DNA of 64,000 nt. Origin: Diphasiastrum complanatum. Lineage: Eukaryota; Streptophyta; Lycopodiopsida; Lycopodiales; Lycopodiaceae. How positions within the stretch are numbered: the first letter of the stretch is position 1; each line of letters begins with the position of its first letter. Below the pieces are notes generated by a model that worked only from the letters and a program-made list of their open reading frames with translations, searched no databases and was not told the DNA's origin. The stretch spans positions 36,111-100,110 of the forward strand of contig MU831860.1 in the NCBI GenBank assembly GCA_029204225.1, written 5' to 3'. Below are positions 22,525 to 34,600 of the stretch, piece by piece. Both the position numbers and the translations under genes were made by a program.

Positions 22525-23377
22525 TGTCGTGGGAGCACGTGTGTGGGACTGATTCATGTTTGTCCTCTTCGTCTTCCTCTATCGCGAACAATTTTCTGTC
22601 TTTTAATTTTTTTTTTGTGCGGAAGCCCTTACAGGAACCCAGACACTCAACTACGCATCACAGAACACATTCTATTCTAGCAATCATGATACACAACAAA
22701 AGACAAGATGCACGAAAATAGAGTGACTGAATTATCAGTTTTAGTTTAGAGTGAATTTGTCAGTGTCTCGCTCGTTGGCAGAATGACATTCTACTCTTTC
22801 GCTGTGTTCTGCTCGTTGGCAAACTTTCATGCACAGCTATGGTGTCTTTACTTTTTTCTTCTATTCGCTACATCTCTCTCTGTCTCTTACAAATCTCTGT
22901 ATTCACATCTTCTATATTTTGTTATGATACAGAGAGGATCGTTTATACCTTCACTATGTAGAGTTTACAAGATAGCTAAACGTCGAATTACATGACTAGT
23001 TAATGCTAATCAACTAGTTAGTTAGTCTCCATTATTGCTACTCGTTTCAGCTGGGTGTGAAGCTCATTGAGCTGCCAGCTGACAGCGCGAAAGATTTTTC
23101 TTCGTCTGATTCGTAATCTCCCGTTTGCTTTCGTTCTTTTCGTTTCTTTTTGTACTTTTCATTTCACGTCCCTTTTGCGGTTTGCGGTCCAAGAGGTGTG
23201 TTTGTGATTCGCGATTGATTCGCAAATTGTTCGTGCTTCGAGTCAAAGACATGTTGACTGTCGTGAGTTGTTCTCGTTCGTGCTTCGCGTCAAAGACACG
23301 TTGACTGTCGCAAATTGTTCGACCTTCGTGTCTTGTTCGTGCTGCGACAAATTTGCAGGAGTTCGCCATTTCTGACA
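22525..23377 (-). mobile_element. 3' LTR of the 22.5-26.7 kb copia element
   Basis: 853 bases with perfect TGTC...GACA termini: minus strand starts TGTCAGAAATGGCG and ends GCTCCCACGACA. One edge abuts the polypurine tract, the other the interrupted integrase of the + element, so both boundaries are exact. The U3 side contains a 40-50 base tandem phrase (GTTCGTGCTTCG.GTCAAAGACA.GTTGACTGTCG, twice near 23230-23310), a possible regulatory repeat. Confidence 0.9.
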
Positions 23378-23391
23378 CTCCCTCTTGAACC
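23378..23391 (-). other. Polypurine tract
   Basis: Minus strand GGTTCAAGAGGGAG directly before TGTCAG. Confidence 0.7.
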
Positions 23392-24480
23392 TTGCAGCTT
23401 TGTTCGTTCAATCCAATTGCCTCTCTTTGCTTGGTAAAGAGTGGCTTGTCGAGCGATTTTGTGAGGAGATCTGCAATCATACTTTCTGATATTATGAACT
23501 GGACCTGGAGCTCTCCTTTCGAGATCAAATCTCGAATATGATGGTACTTCAAAGGAATGTGCTTTGTCTTTGAATGGAAGACAAGATCCTGGGACAAATA
23601 TATGGTAGTCTGAGAGTCCATCATCATCGTGATTGGCCCCTCTTGTGGTATCCCGATTGCCTCCAACATCATTTGCAGCCACACTACCTCATTCGCCACC
23701 TTCGAGGCTGCGACATACTCAACTTCGCAAGAGGATTGAGCTACCAAGGTTTGCTTTTTGCATATCCAGCTGATTGCAGCTCCGCACGCTATCGTACATC
23801 CTCCAGTTATGGACTTGTTGTCATCTTTGTAGCTCGCCCAGTTCACATCACTGTAGTGATGCAGCTCGAATCCTTTCTCTTCGTTTCTAGCTCTGTAGGT
23901 TAATCCAACATTCTGAGTACCCTTTAGATATTGTAGGATTCGTTTGGCCATTTTCCAATGTGCTAGACCAGGATTGGAACAGAATTGGCTCAATGCGTAA
24001 ACAAAAAAGGCCAGATCAGGTCTGGTACAAATTGTTAAGTACATCAGACTACCGATTAAGTTCTGGTAGGGTATACTTGCCATCTTCTGTTCTTCTTCTG
24101 TTTTTGGGCAATCATGTTTCGTGAGCTTGGCTCCAGCTATCATTGGTGTGACTTTCTCTACACAGTCCATCATGTGGTACTGCTTCAACACTTTTCTGGC
24201 GTATTCTGACTGACTCAAGTGTATTTCGCCATTTATTTGATCTCTTCTGATCTCCAGCCCTAGGCATTTTGTTGCTTCTCCAAGACCTGTGATTTTGTAG
24301 TTTTCAGAAATCTGACTCTTCGTGTCTTTGATCAACATCAAGGGATTTCCTATCATCAACGAATCATTCACAAAAATGGTCAGTATCACAAAATCCTTTC
24401 CTACTCTTTTGATGTAGACATTATAGTCTGGTTGAGTAGGATTGAAGTCTAGAGACTTCAGAAGACCATCAAGCTTTTTG
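23392..24480 (-). pseudogene. Ty1/copia RT end and RNase H
   Basis: One long minus-strand frame. It begins with the end of RT (FVILTIFVNDSLMIGNP, LGEATKCLGLEIRRD, SEYARKVLKQYHMMDC) and runs through the connection (GSLMYLTICTRPDLAF, LSQFCSNPGLAHWKMAKRIL) into RNase H (HHYSDVNWASYKDDNKS, SSCEVEYVAASKVANEVVWL, HSKTKHIPLKYHHIRD, ADLLTKSLDKPLF). The catalytic YVDD is FVND, with the first Asp replaced by Asn, so polymerase activity is unlikely. The frame reads on into the LTR before a stop. RNase H itself looks intact. Confidence 0.92.
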
Positions 24481-24960
24481 TATCAGGCTTGTGATGCCTG
24501 TTTGAAACCGTAGATGCATCTCTGCAATCGACAGACATATTGCCTGTTCTTGGGGTCTTCATAGCCTTCAGGTTGCTTTATGAAAAATTTCTTCCTCTAG
24601 ATCTCTGTGGAAAAAGGTTGTTTTCACGTCAATCTGGTGAATTTCCAGATTGTACTGTGTGGCATATGCAAGGAGCAGCCTTATGCTTGTCATCTTGACC
24701 ATGGGCGAATATGTGTCGAAGTAGTCGACACCATATCTCTGCGTGTAGCCCTTCGCAACAAGCCTTGCTTTGTAGCGGCCAATGGTGCCATCTGATTTCA
24801 GCTTCTTCTTGTACACCCATTTGCAGTCGACTACTTTTCTGTTTTCTAGCAGTGGCTCTAATGTCCATTCCTCGTTTTGCCTCATCGACTCGATCTCTTC
24901 TGACATTGCTTGTTTCCATAATTCTCCCTATGGACTTTGGATAGCTTCTTGGTATGTAGC
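24481..24960 (-). pseudogene. Ty1/copia RT N-terminal half
   Basis: Minus strand MSEEIESMRQNEEWTLEPL, CKWVYKKKLKSDGTIGRYK, LVAKGYTQRYGVDYFDTYSP, IHQIDVKTTFFHRDLEEEIF. The first catalytic Asp is present. A frameshift near 24595 and stops near 24485 separate it from the rest of RT. Confidence 0.9.
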
Positions 24961-25338
24961 TGGCTCTTCTATGAAGTTGCAGTACTCGAACTGCGTGTCT
25001 TTGCTCCATTGAAGATTGTTAGAATAGCAGTCTGGAGGTCTTCTTTGTCTTGTTGACCTTCGAGGTTCATTTCGTCGCTGCTCGAACATTTCTTGTTCGT
25101 GGGGTTGATTCTCTGTTTCCAGCTGCTCTGGAGTTTGGGGTCCTGCATTTTGATTTGATGACTGTCCTCGATCTCCCTCTTGAATAGGCAGCAGTGTGAA
25201 GATCTCATGGCCTCTTTCGTCTTTCAGCCCAGGGAATTTGGACTTGTCGAACTTCACATCTCTGTTCGAAACAACCTTCTTCATGGTTGGATCGTAGAGT
25301 GTGTGAATGGAATCCGATGTTGCTTGCCTTTCTGACAA
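24961..25338 (-). pseudogene. Copia integrase C-terminal linker fused to pre-integrase
   Basis: Minus strand SIHTLYDPTMKKVVSNRDVKFDKS, the post-integrase linker, then an acidic/Gln-rich stretch and QRRPPDCY before RT. It joins directly to the pre-integrase end CEACQKGKQHRIPF near 25310-25330. The whole integrase core (HxxxC..DDE region, normally about 250-300 residues) is absent. This is an internal deletion, so the element cannot integrate by itself. Confidence 0.85.
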
Positions 25339-26384
25339 GCTTCGCAGAACTCAGCTTCGGGCCTTGATATTTTGAGACCTGTGACAATGTCCTTTGTGCT
25401 CATGTCATACAGGCTCAGCATGTTCAGATGATACATTCTCCTATGCCAGAGCTGATCTTCGTTTTCTGAAGCATTTAATATGCTATCAGAGTTGCTGATT
25501 ATTTTGGCCTGGTAGAGGTTTTCTTCTCTGCATCTGACCGTCAGCAACTTGTTTGTCATCTTCTCGATCATACGGCAAGTGTTGCCATCGAACAAAACTC
25601 GAATGCCTAGATCTATCATCTTGGAGACAGATAATAGATCTTTTATGAGTGAGGGCACATAGAGTGCTTCTGGCAGCTCTGCTGGGCCTGACAATGTTCG
25701 TAGTTGTAGAGAGCCGATGCCCTTGACATCATGTCTGCTTCCATCGCCTAGAATCACCGCTCTGTTGTTTTCGAGTTCGCAAAAGTTGATCAAGATATTC
25801 TTGTTGCAAATTATGTGAGATGTTGCTCCTGAATCGATGACCACATCGTAGTCATGTTCGAAGTAGCTTGTCGAAGCTTCATCGAGTATCGTAAAAGCTT
25901 CGTCACCTCTTTCTGCATCTTTAGATGATTTTGCAACGTTTGCTTTTTCAGCTTTGTTTTTTCTTTTTGGGTTGAATCTGCAGTCATATGCAGAATGCCC
26001 TTTCTGCTTGCAATGCATGCAAGGTATTGTTGGATTGAACCAGCATTTGTTGGCTGTATGGCCTGGTTTGTGGCAGTGATCGTAGGAAGAAGATTGTTGA
26101 TTCGAGGACTTCGTCTTCTCGAATCTTGGCTTGTTTTTGTTCTTTTTCTTTACTTTCGCGAAGAGAGCCTTCTCTTGATCACTGCTTCCCTCTCCTTCGT
26201 CTCTCATCAGTCTCTCATCAGCGACAAGACTGACTGCTTTGTCGAATGTCATATCTGGTAGACTCAGTATGAGCATTCTCAACGGCTGATAGGACGTCGG
26301 TAGAGATTTCATGAAGTACATCAGCTTTTGTGGTGCTGGGACCTGGTGCTCCTGTCCTGATGCAGCGAGTTGAGTGAAGATCAT
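25281..26384 (-). pseudogene. Ty1/copia gag C-terminus, knuckles, protease, pre-integrase
   Basis: A continuous frame of 367 codons. Gag helices (APQKLMYFMKSLPTSYQPL, LPDMTFDKAVSLVADE), two CCHC knuckles (CHKPGHTANKCW; CMHCKQKGHSAYDC), protease DVVIDSGATSHIIC with intact DSG, the GDGSRHDVKGIGSLQL flap region, and pre-integrase LWHRRMYHLNM and CEACQKGKQHRIPF. The uninterrupted frame suggests a younger insertion than the + element it split. Confidence 0.92.
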
Positions 26385-26386
26385 TC

Positions 26387-26668
26387 TTATCTTCTCAACG
26401 TGCTAATCCAACTGGTTGCCATCCCACCGTATTGATTGCAGCTGATTGTGAAGGTGCATGACTGAACTGCAGTCCTCACTTCATACTTCTGCTTTAATCT
26501 TTCCCATGTTGCATGGTTGCTTTCGTAGTCTTCAATCTGCATGAGTAGATCTTCATTTATGGACGAAACGATGATCGCCATTGCACGCTCATCCTTTCTG
26601 ATCCATTCAGCTCTCATCGGGTCTCCCTCTGGAGGCTGCACCTCTGAGAGCTCGGTCACAAGGTATTC
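26387..26668 (-). pseudogene. Ty1/copia gag N-terminal part, truncated
   Basis: Minus strand VTELSEVQPPEGDPMRAEW, AIIVSSINEDLLMQIEDYES and ATWERLKQKYEVRT, frameshifted against the downstream frame. The first 40-60 gag residues, leader and 5' LTR are missing: sequence changes abruptly to AT-rich DNA at about 26668. Confidence 0.82.
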
Positions 26669-27739
26669 TTGACTTTAAATTTATGACCTAGGGAGAGTGA
26701 TTCATTACAATATTGGACAAGCATGCATTGGCCGTACGATTATATCCCTCTCTTTATAGTGGGAATTTGGTGCACATATTAGCTCTAGGATCACTAGCAA
26801 GGCACAAAACTATACTTTATGGAAGAAAAAAAATACATATAAAAGGGTTTGGTAAATTATTGCTACGGACATCATACTAATACAAATATACATATTATGC
26901 AAATTTAAACTTCTTGTTTGTATTATAAATCTATGGAGTTTTTAGTTTATTCAAAGTTAATATAGATAGCTACATTGTATAATCAATGTTTGTAATATAA
27001 AAGTTATCTTTGTTGTTGACGTTAATCATTGAGAAAGAGAGAGTTAAAAGTAATAATTAATTGTGCATAACAATCTTCTCTCTTTAGATTTCTAAGTTGG
27101 AAGGGCTAGTACTTATCAAAGCCATGGTCCTATTGAGTTGTAAAAATCTCTTTTGTTGATTACAATGTATTGATTAATCAATTGCTTGGTTGGAGAGTTG
27201 CTCCTAATTTCCCGCTTGAATCTACTATGTTGTATGAATTACTAGTGATTTCACTGAATTCTCAACTTTTCTTATTAACTTAAACAATGGTGCGTCCATA
27301 TACTTAAAAAGAAAACTTACAAAGTTCAATCTTTGGTTTGATATAGGTACTTCTATTAATCACATATGTCACATATATAGGTGAATGATTTCATCAATAT
27401 ACATATATGGATCCTAATTAATCTTTTGAATTTTGTATGTTTGCGTATGTGGTCATATTGTTTACCATATATAGTTGTTACCTAAGCATAAGTATAGCTT
27501 TTTGAAATACGTGCATATTGGAGTTTGATTTTTGCACATTGCAATCATGTGTGCCGATTTTATAAGTATATGTTGCATGAATATTTTCAATCCTCAATAT
27601 TCTAAAGACAAGAAGTTTTTTATGATATGATATTGTTGATTACACAAAGACATAATTGTCTATGACTTAAAAAGGTTGTTGAAGAATTTCTTGACAATAG
27701 TAAGGGCAACACTTACTTGCTTTAATATCTTTCCCATAA
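26669..27739. other. AT-rich intergenic DNA
   Basis: No gene or repeat recognised. It begins at the sharp end of the truncated copia element. Confidence 0.5.
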
Positions 27740-28370
27740 TGTAAATACCTACAGATTTTTTTCAAGTGTATTTGAAAGTTGCCTTAAAGGGCATAATTTT
27801 GTACTTTTGAAAAGTATGAGCAATAAATACCTTACAGATTTGTAAGGTACTTTTGCTATTTTTAGAAAGTCTGAGAATCACATTACATTTTTGTAATGTT
27901 CAATTGCTATTTTTAGAAAGTTAGATGAAATCTAAATTTGCTATTTTTGGAGATTGACTTTTTAAAAATAGAAAAAAAATCTGTTGGCATTTACGGAGGG
28001 GAAGGCCCACGAGCGGGGGAGCCTTCCGCGTTGTGAGGTGCCCACGGGCTGCTGCCCTCGGGCGCCTCACAACGTGGAAGGCCCCCGCCCTGGGCCTTCC
28101 CCCTTACGTAAAGCACTTCAAAAAAATTTGCAATGTATTTTGAGGTAACCTTAATTGGAAGAATATGACAGCTGTAACAACTTCACACATCAAAGGAAGC
28201 TTACACTCTATAAGGTTCCTCTTAAAAAATTGTTTTACCCAGAGGTAAAAAGTCACACATGTTTTTACCAACAGTAAAAACTTATCACCTGATGTAAAAA
28301 AATTTCACTTACTGCAACAAAAAATTACTACCTTATGTAAGAAAATTTTTCCAGTAAAAAAATCAATAAA
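27740..28370. repeat. AT-rich repeat with GC-rich palindromic core (copy 1)
   Basis: AT-rich arms surround a GC-rich compound hairpin at 27998-28102. The outer arms GGGGAAGGCCCA (27998-28009) and TGGGCCTTCCCC (28091-28102) pair perfectly. Inside, 28021-28043 pairs with 28060-28082 with two G-T-compatible differences in 23 bases. The flanks match the copy at 43650-44215 in phrases such as TTTGTAAGGTACT, CTATTTTTAGA.AGT, AAAGCACT.CAAAAAA, GGAAGAATATGACAGC and GTAACAACTTCA. No coding potential. Confidence 0.8.
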
Positions 28371-28552
28371 TTCAATCAGCAAAAAAGCAAATTGAATGGA
28401 GAAACTGCTGTAAATTAGGCATATTCATATTCTCACGTCCTTAAGCTTGCTTCACTTCATCCTAACTTTTAATCTTTGCCAACACTCGAGCTTCACTGCT
28501 GGTAAAAGTTTATGGAAGCTAAGTTGATCCTCTTTGAAATGCTCAAACAGAG

Positions 28553-28572
28553 GCGGGGGCCTTCCCCTATAC
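28553..28572. repeat. Half-palindrome fragment of the GC-core repeat
   Basis: GCGGGGGCCTTCCCCTATAC is identical over 20 bases to 43961-43980, the right half of the copy-2 hairpin. The left half is missing. Confidence 0.7.
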
Positions 28573-31394
28573 AAACAACTTTGTGAAAAAGAAACTAGAA
28601 TGCATATAACTCAAAGAATCAATGGAAGCACATTCCAAGCACATACCACTTCCATCCTGATAATAGTCTTGCAATAATTGCATAGCCACTTTTTAAGTAT
28701 GCATTGCTCTACTTTGCCTTGTATTCCTACTCATTGCCACCCAGCTTTGCTTGTATTTTTTCAAAAACATATTGGTTACTACCACCATTTTAAATATGCA
28801 ACCTCCTATTTGATATTGGATGACATGCTGTATTATTCCCATTGTCTTTATGTCCCATTTCATGGCTTCTATTAAAATATTTTCTTGCAAAGTATTCTCA
28901 ATCTCTACTAGAAATACATTATGAATTTTAAAATTTCCTGCGGTTGATTGAAACTTGATATTCTTTGGTCAACAATTTCATGACATTGTTCTTTGTACCT
29001 TTTTTATTTCTATGAACTTTATCAAAGGTTTCATTTTATAATCAATTCCATCACACTTTTAGCTTAGTTTGTGAAAATCATTAAGCAAGCATTACATATC
29101 TTCCTAACAAACAATGTGCTCTAATGATTTTTTTTATTTTTCTTGCTTTGAAGTTGCTCCATATTTCAAATTCAGACTTTATTGAGGGCTAAAAATTTGT
29201 TCATCCAACAATGTTGGCTCGCTTGGTTAGCTTGGCATCCAAAGTTTGTTTGGTTCTAGATTCAAGCCCCCCTTGGAGACCAATATGCATTCTTTTGTTG
29301 ATGGTGGACAATCGTAGTCCTTAACAATATTTTAGAAGATTAATCTCCACAATTTTGTTTTAGAGATAATGATTGGAACTTTTTCTTACCCTTTGACAAA
29401 TCCAACAATAATACATTCCTTAAGAAGTAGTACTAATTTTAGCTTTTTCTTGAATTCAAAAGACTAGTAATCTTTATTACCTTGACTACTTGTTTCTAAT
29501 TACAGCTCTCCCTTGCAATATTGCATGATGCCCCCCCAAGTTCATATTCATGCTAGTGAACTTCTTGTTTGCTACTAGGGAGCTATACTCCACAAGGTCA
29601 TGCTCCTGTTGCTAAGCTTGTAATTTACTATTAGGAACGTTGGAAATTAAATATACAAAGATTAGTTGTGAAGTTTGGTAAAATCTCAGTAAGCCACAAA
29701 AATCTTGAGTGGTCAAATTGGAGTATTCAACCTCCAAATGAAAACTATTTTTTTGGGTTTTTATGTCCTAGTTTGTTCAATGGAGCTGTGTAGAAGTCCT
29801 TAGCTCTAGAAGAGGAAAGGAAGTCCTAACCAGCTCCTCCCAACTTATTGTTGGAGGACCATTCTAACAATTATTTACATAGCTTTATTTCAACCATAAG
29901 AGGAGTAATGAACTTATTCTATCCTTTTTTACTAGATTGTAATGTTATGATGTGTTGACATTGACGGAAATAATTGAACAAAGGAGATTCACAGTGATAT
30001 GATTATTGCTCAATTTGGTAGAATGGCACTAATCTTGCCTTTGCAATTACCAATAGTTGAGAAAGTAAATGAATCAGACACCTACAAAGTAAACAATGCT
30101 AAAATATTGTTGTACTTAACCAAAATACTAAATTTTGAGCTTTATATCTTTCATAACAAAGGTACGTAATTTGAGCTAAATTGTTTACGTTCTAGTACTA
30201 TGAAAATTGAGCTTGATAGAGCTTAAGATCATGATGTAAGTCTAAGGAATACTCGCTAAAACAATCATTCAAAAACAATCTTTTGTTTTTAAACTACATA
30301 GTAGAAAAATAAAACTCAACCTAAGAGCTTGTAACTGTGACTATACTAAACGGCTCTTCAACTAGACAAATTTGGACAAATTTTGAACGACTTACTTTAG
30401 AATGGGGATTCAAGCTTTAATTCATAAAAGTATCATAAAACCTTTTGTCTTAGAATAGTAATTCCAGTGGTTGGATTGCAACTAATGTGTACTAATATTG
30501 ATACATGATTACCATCAAAATGTCATTCTGAAGTGTGTGACATAGACTATGGTCTACTTTTGCCAAAAAAATGTCATAAACTTTGGATAGTGTTGGTGGA
30601 CATGGTGGATAGTGTTAGTGGACATGTGTTAGATTTGAATTAGGTTTAATCGGAGTGTCGAATGTCAAATGTCGATCTTCAGTTGAACAATATTTGAATC
30701 GAGGAATGTTACTAATAATATTTGAAGGAAGTTCTATCAAATTTCGACTACTTGAAAACACAAACTTGATGAATTTCTTGCTACTCGAATCCTGAGTAAA
30801 AATACAAACCTTTGAATTTTGCTTGAATTTGACACACGCAATTTCCACATGAAGGGGAGTCGAATTAAAATTCCAACAATTGTTAGTATTGGTTCAATGT
30901 CAAGAATTACTAGCCATACACGTGTTTCTAATGTTAATAATTCACATATTTTACTGAAACACATTTCATTCAATGAAGCCTTGTTTCTAATTAGTGTAAT
31001 TAAAAAACCACTTTTTCTTTTTCATTGATTTCTTTCAAAGTTTCAACAAATCTACTTTTGTGTTTAAAAATGCAGTTATTTTTGGTCTGAGGGAGAGTGT
31101 GGGAATAGGAAATGAGATAAATTATAAATGAAAATCTAGAATATGCTTGAAACTTCAAAGTTGAGGGGGGAGAAAGTGAGGGAGACAAAAAACTTATAAG
31201 CTCTTGTAGGTTATACTTAAGATTAGTGTTAGAACATAGAATAGTGTGTTTTTCCCATAAAAGAAGGCTACAAATAAACAACAAACCGCACACAAAACAA
31301 AATAGAACAAAAACCCTAAAATCATTTAATTGATTCTTTCCTAAGATTACCGATAATTAAATTTAAAAAATTTAAATTGAATTTTTTTTGTAGC
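28573..31394. other. AT-rich intergenic DNA
   Basis: No gene recognised in about 2.8 kb. A ragged duplicated phrase GGACATG(T)G...TAGTGTT(A/G)GTGGA occurs near 30590-30625. Confidence 0.5.
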
Positions 31395-31600
31395 CTTCAA
31401 AGATAGCACGTCGATGTGCCAAGGATCTCACCGGTAAAAAAAATTCCGATGAAATCCTTGGCACGCCGACGTGCTCCATCTTTGGAGTCTGCAATTTTTT
31501 ATTTCTCATTTCATATAGCATGCCGGCATGCTATATTTAAAGGCTGCAAAAAAAAACTTTAATTATTTCACTTAGCACATCGGCTTACTATGTTCGGAGG
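31395..31600. repeat. Tandem array of GCACG-type hairpin modules
   Basis: A 40-base arm (31395-31434) pairs with 31446-31487; both contain GCACG.CGA/GTGC-type cores and CCAAGGAT. It is followed by a perfect 24-base palindrome (31513-31536, ATATAGCATGCC and its complement) and a degenerate module AGCACATCGGCTTACT near 31574-31589. Three of the modules are followed by a similar tail (TTTGGAGTCTGCAA, TTTAAAGGCTGCAAA, TTCGGAGGTTGAAA), so it is a family of repeated palindromes rather than one inverted repeat. Confidence 0.75.
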
Positions 31601-34600
31601 TTGAAAGAAATATTCTAAAATAATGATTTTACTCAAAATTTGATTCTCAAAATGTGTCAATAGAGTATCGTGTAGTGTGGATTATGACAGCAGGTATTAG
31701 GCAGAACTTAAGAGGTCAACTCTGAAGTTAGGATTCAAGATTGATTGTTGATTAATTATATCTACATCGCTTCATCGCTAAAAGCGCACTTATTTTTGTC
31801 ATAATAGAATGCTGGAATGAAATCCTTCATCAAGTGTCGCTATTAACTGGTGTTTCTTGCCAGTTTAAAGTGGGCCGATCAGTCTGGTTCAAACCGATTT
31901 GAACCAGCCAGGTCAGTTCGAATCGAAAAAGTCTGAATTATTTTTAATTTCGCTTTTTTGGTTTGTTTTTTAATTGCTAAGACTTCTATTTTTATAAAAA
32001 CAAGTTTTGAATACAACGCCATATTCTGTTCATTACAGGTCCATTGATTTGTTTACATGTTTGTGTCTTGAAATTTGAGAATCCAGACTAGTAGTCTAGC
32101 TACCTCTGGTAGCATTGGGCAATTTGAGCTGCGAACAAAAACTTGTGCAATTGAACAAACACGAATGATGTATTTTGAAAAAAGTCAAATTTAACTTCAT
32201 GAACCATTAGCAGACCAAATGTTTTAAGAGTTCAAACATTAAATTACAATACTCAGAATTCGTATCACTATAAAATATTAAAACTAGTATTCAACAATGA
32301 ATGGAGCTTTCCTTTTTTTTCCCCGATTCAAATCGGATTTGGGTCCGACCTGGGTCCGAGTAATCCATTCAATTCGAAGCACTGTTTGAGGTTCGAACCT
32401 CAGTTTGTGGAAACTATACTACAAGCATACTTTTTAATCAACTACTAATAAGTTAACAATATTACTTGTTTTAATGTCACAAGACTACCAACTAGAATGC
32501 TTATTTTTGGTCGGAACGTGGTACTAAATGAAAACAGAAAAAGGTATTTGCTTACCTGCTGACCGTGATCTCCCCACTTTACGTTTTCTTCTGTAATGTT
32601 TGTAATACATTGCCACTTTCTTTGCAATGTCGATGCCGTTTGGCATCACGTCATGTCCAAATCAAAACCAACATGTAGCCCTCCAAGACATCGCAATGTC
32701 TAACAAGGAATCAAGGGTCACTGAAATGGTGTCCTCGTATGTTATTTCTGATAGCCACAGTAGTGACAGTCTTCCTTGTTGCACTCTATAAAGCCAATAG
32801 CATACCAAATGCTGTTTTCAAGTAGATTACCTGATTATCCAGTTCATGCATTTACAGCTCCGGACCAACTTGTTTACAGTTGAGTTCATGATGCTTTACC
32901 TGTTGTTATAACAACAATTTCCAATGTGTTCCCCCTGACTGACAAATCTATCAGGTTCTCATCAAGTATTAATGTTTTCTTGCTTTGTTAAACAAGTACG
33001 ATGTTTTTTTTTTTGGGTCACGTTCTGGAACAGAACCTGTTCCGTTCTGGAATTGGGCAACTATGCTGTCCAGCATGACACTGCATGCATGCAGCTTTAA
33101 AAAAGAAACTAAGGGTTTCTTGACTACCCATCATAACAGCACTTTAGCATAAATACTCTAAACCAATAATACTTCCATGGATGAAATAATTTCTACTGAC
33201 CACCCAGAAGAGTAGGACTCACTAATTCAGTCACTTGTTCATTTTCAGAACAATCTGAAGCATGCTTGTAGCATTCTCACATGTCAAACACATATGATGA
33301 GCTAAGCAAGAAAGAAAGAAAACATGATATTGTGTCAAGCCAAGAATCTGGTTCGACACTCCACCGTCATTGGCACTTAGTGCAACGGCACAAATCACAA
33401 GCCCACGTTTGGCAGGTGGAGCCCCATGCCACGTCAGACATTGTCACCTCTACACTGGCGAACACTGGTCTCTTATGAAGCCAATCTGTACCCCCTTCAG
33501 ACAGATCAATCAACAAACCAACAAAATGTACATGCCAGCCAAATAGCTCATGCACATTGTAGATAAAACTGACTTAAGACAATCTAGCAGTAGAGAAATA
33601 CTTCAAACATGAAGTTACTATTCTAAAAAAACACAACATCCTAATTTTCCAAGAGTGAAGTAAAATGCTAAGAAGCAAAATTCAGAAAAAGGTTAACTTT
33701 GGTCCAATATGTTCCAAAGCACATAATTACTGTTCGCCAGGTCCTTGTGCTTGCCTGACTAGAAAGTTGTACATAGGTAGGAAGACATAAATCATCTTTA
33801 GTCTCACAATTATGACTGAGAAGAATCACCTCGAATACATGCAATACATGCACATAAACAAAGAAGCTCCATAATGATAACTGTATCATTTGAAAATTGA
33901 CATCACCATCGATTGAAAAAATTCAACCAAAAAAGAAGAAACATGGTACTCTGAATTTGCATTGAATAACTTTTAAAGTACAGAACACAGTATATGTACA
34001 TTTCACATCTCCTTTAAGTTCTACAAAAAAATCATCATGCACAAATCTCAATCACGTGACACAATCTTTTGTGATAAAGCGTTCTTGCTAAAGAATCATT
34101 CTTTGCCTAGACCAAGATGTACTTTATCCAAACTCATCTTCTACAGTCAAATATTTATATATAATTTTGTGATTCAAAATTACAACAAAGCTCTGCTCCT
34201 GTTCTTGGTATGGGATTGACTACCCAAGTTCTAATCCCGCCCACACCTGGGCTGCCTTTGACAAAAGACAACTACAAGGAACCATTTGTTCCAGATATGA
34301 CGATCCTTTGACATAGCCAGCTTCACCATACAACTATGATTACTTGGTAGTAATATGAATTCCTCCCTAAGCCTTTGCAACAACTTTGGCTAATGAGATT
34401 ATAGAATAAACAACCATCTTTCACATTCTCTACCCTCAAAAACACAATCTTGACCATTCAAGACTTTTATATTACTTGGCACCTCTAGATAATACAATGT
34501 TGTACTAGTACTTCTCATTCTCGAAATATCATTGAGAAGTCCCTTCAACACATAAGAGAATAAAATTGTTACTCCAAGCATGTGCATAATCTGAATGCTC

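Noticed and set aside
22525..23377. Coding sequence at the C-terminal end of the 441-codon minus-strand frame
   Set aside because: The frame simply reads on from RNase H through the polypurine tract into the LTR until a chance stop.
24629..25009. 126-codon minus-strand frame overlapping the RT start
   Set aside because: It is an out-of-frame shadow of the RT segment CKWVYKKK...AKGYTQ.
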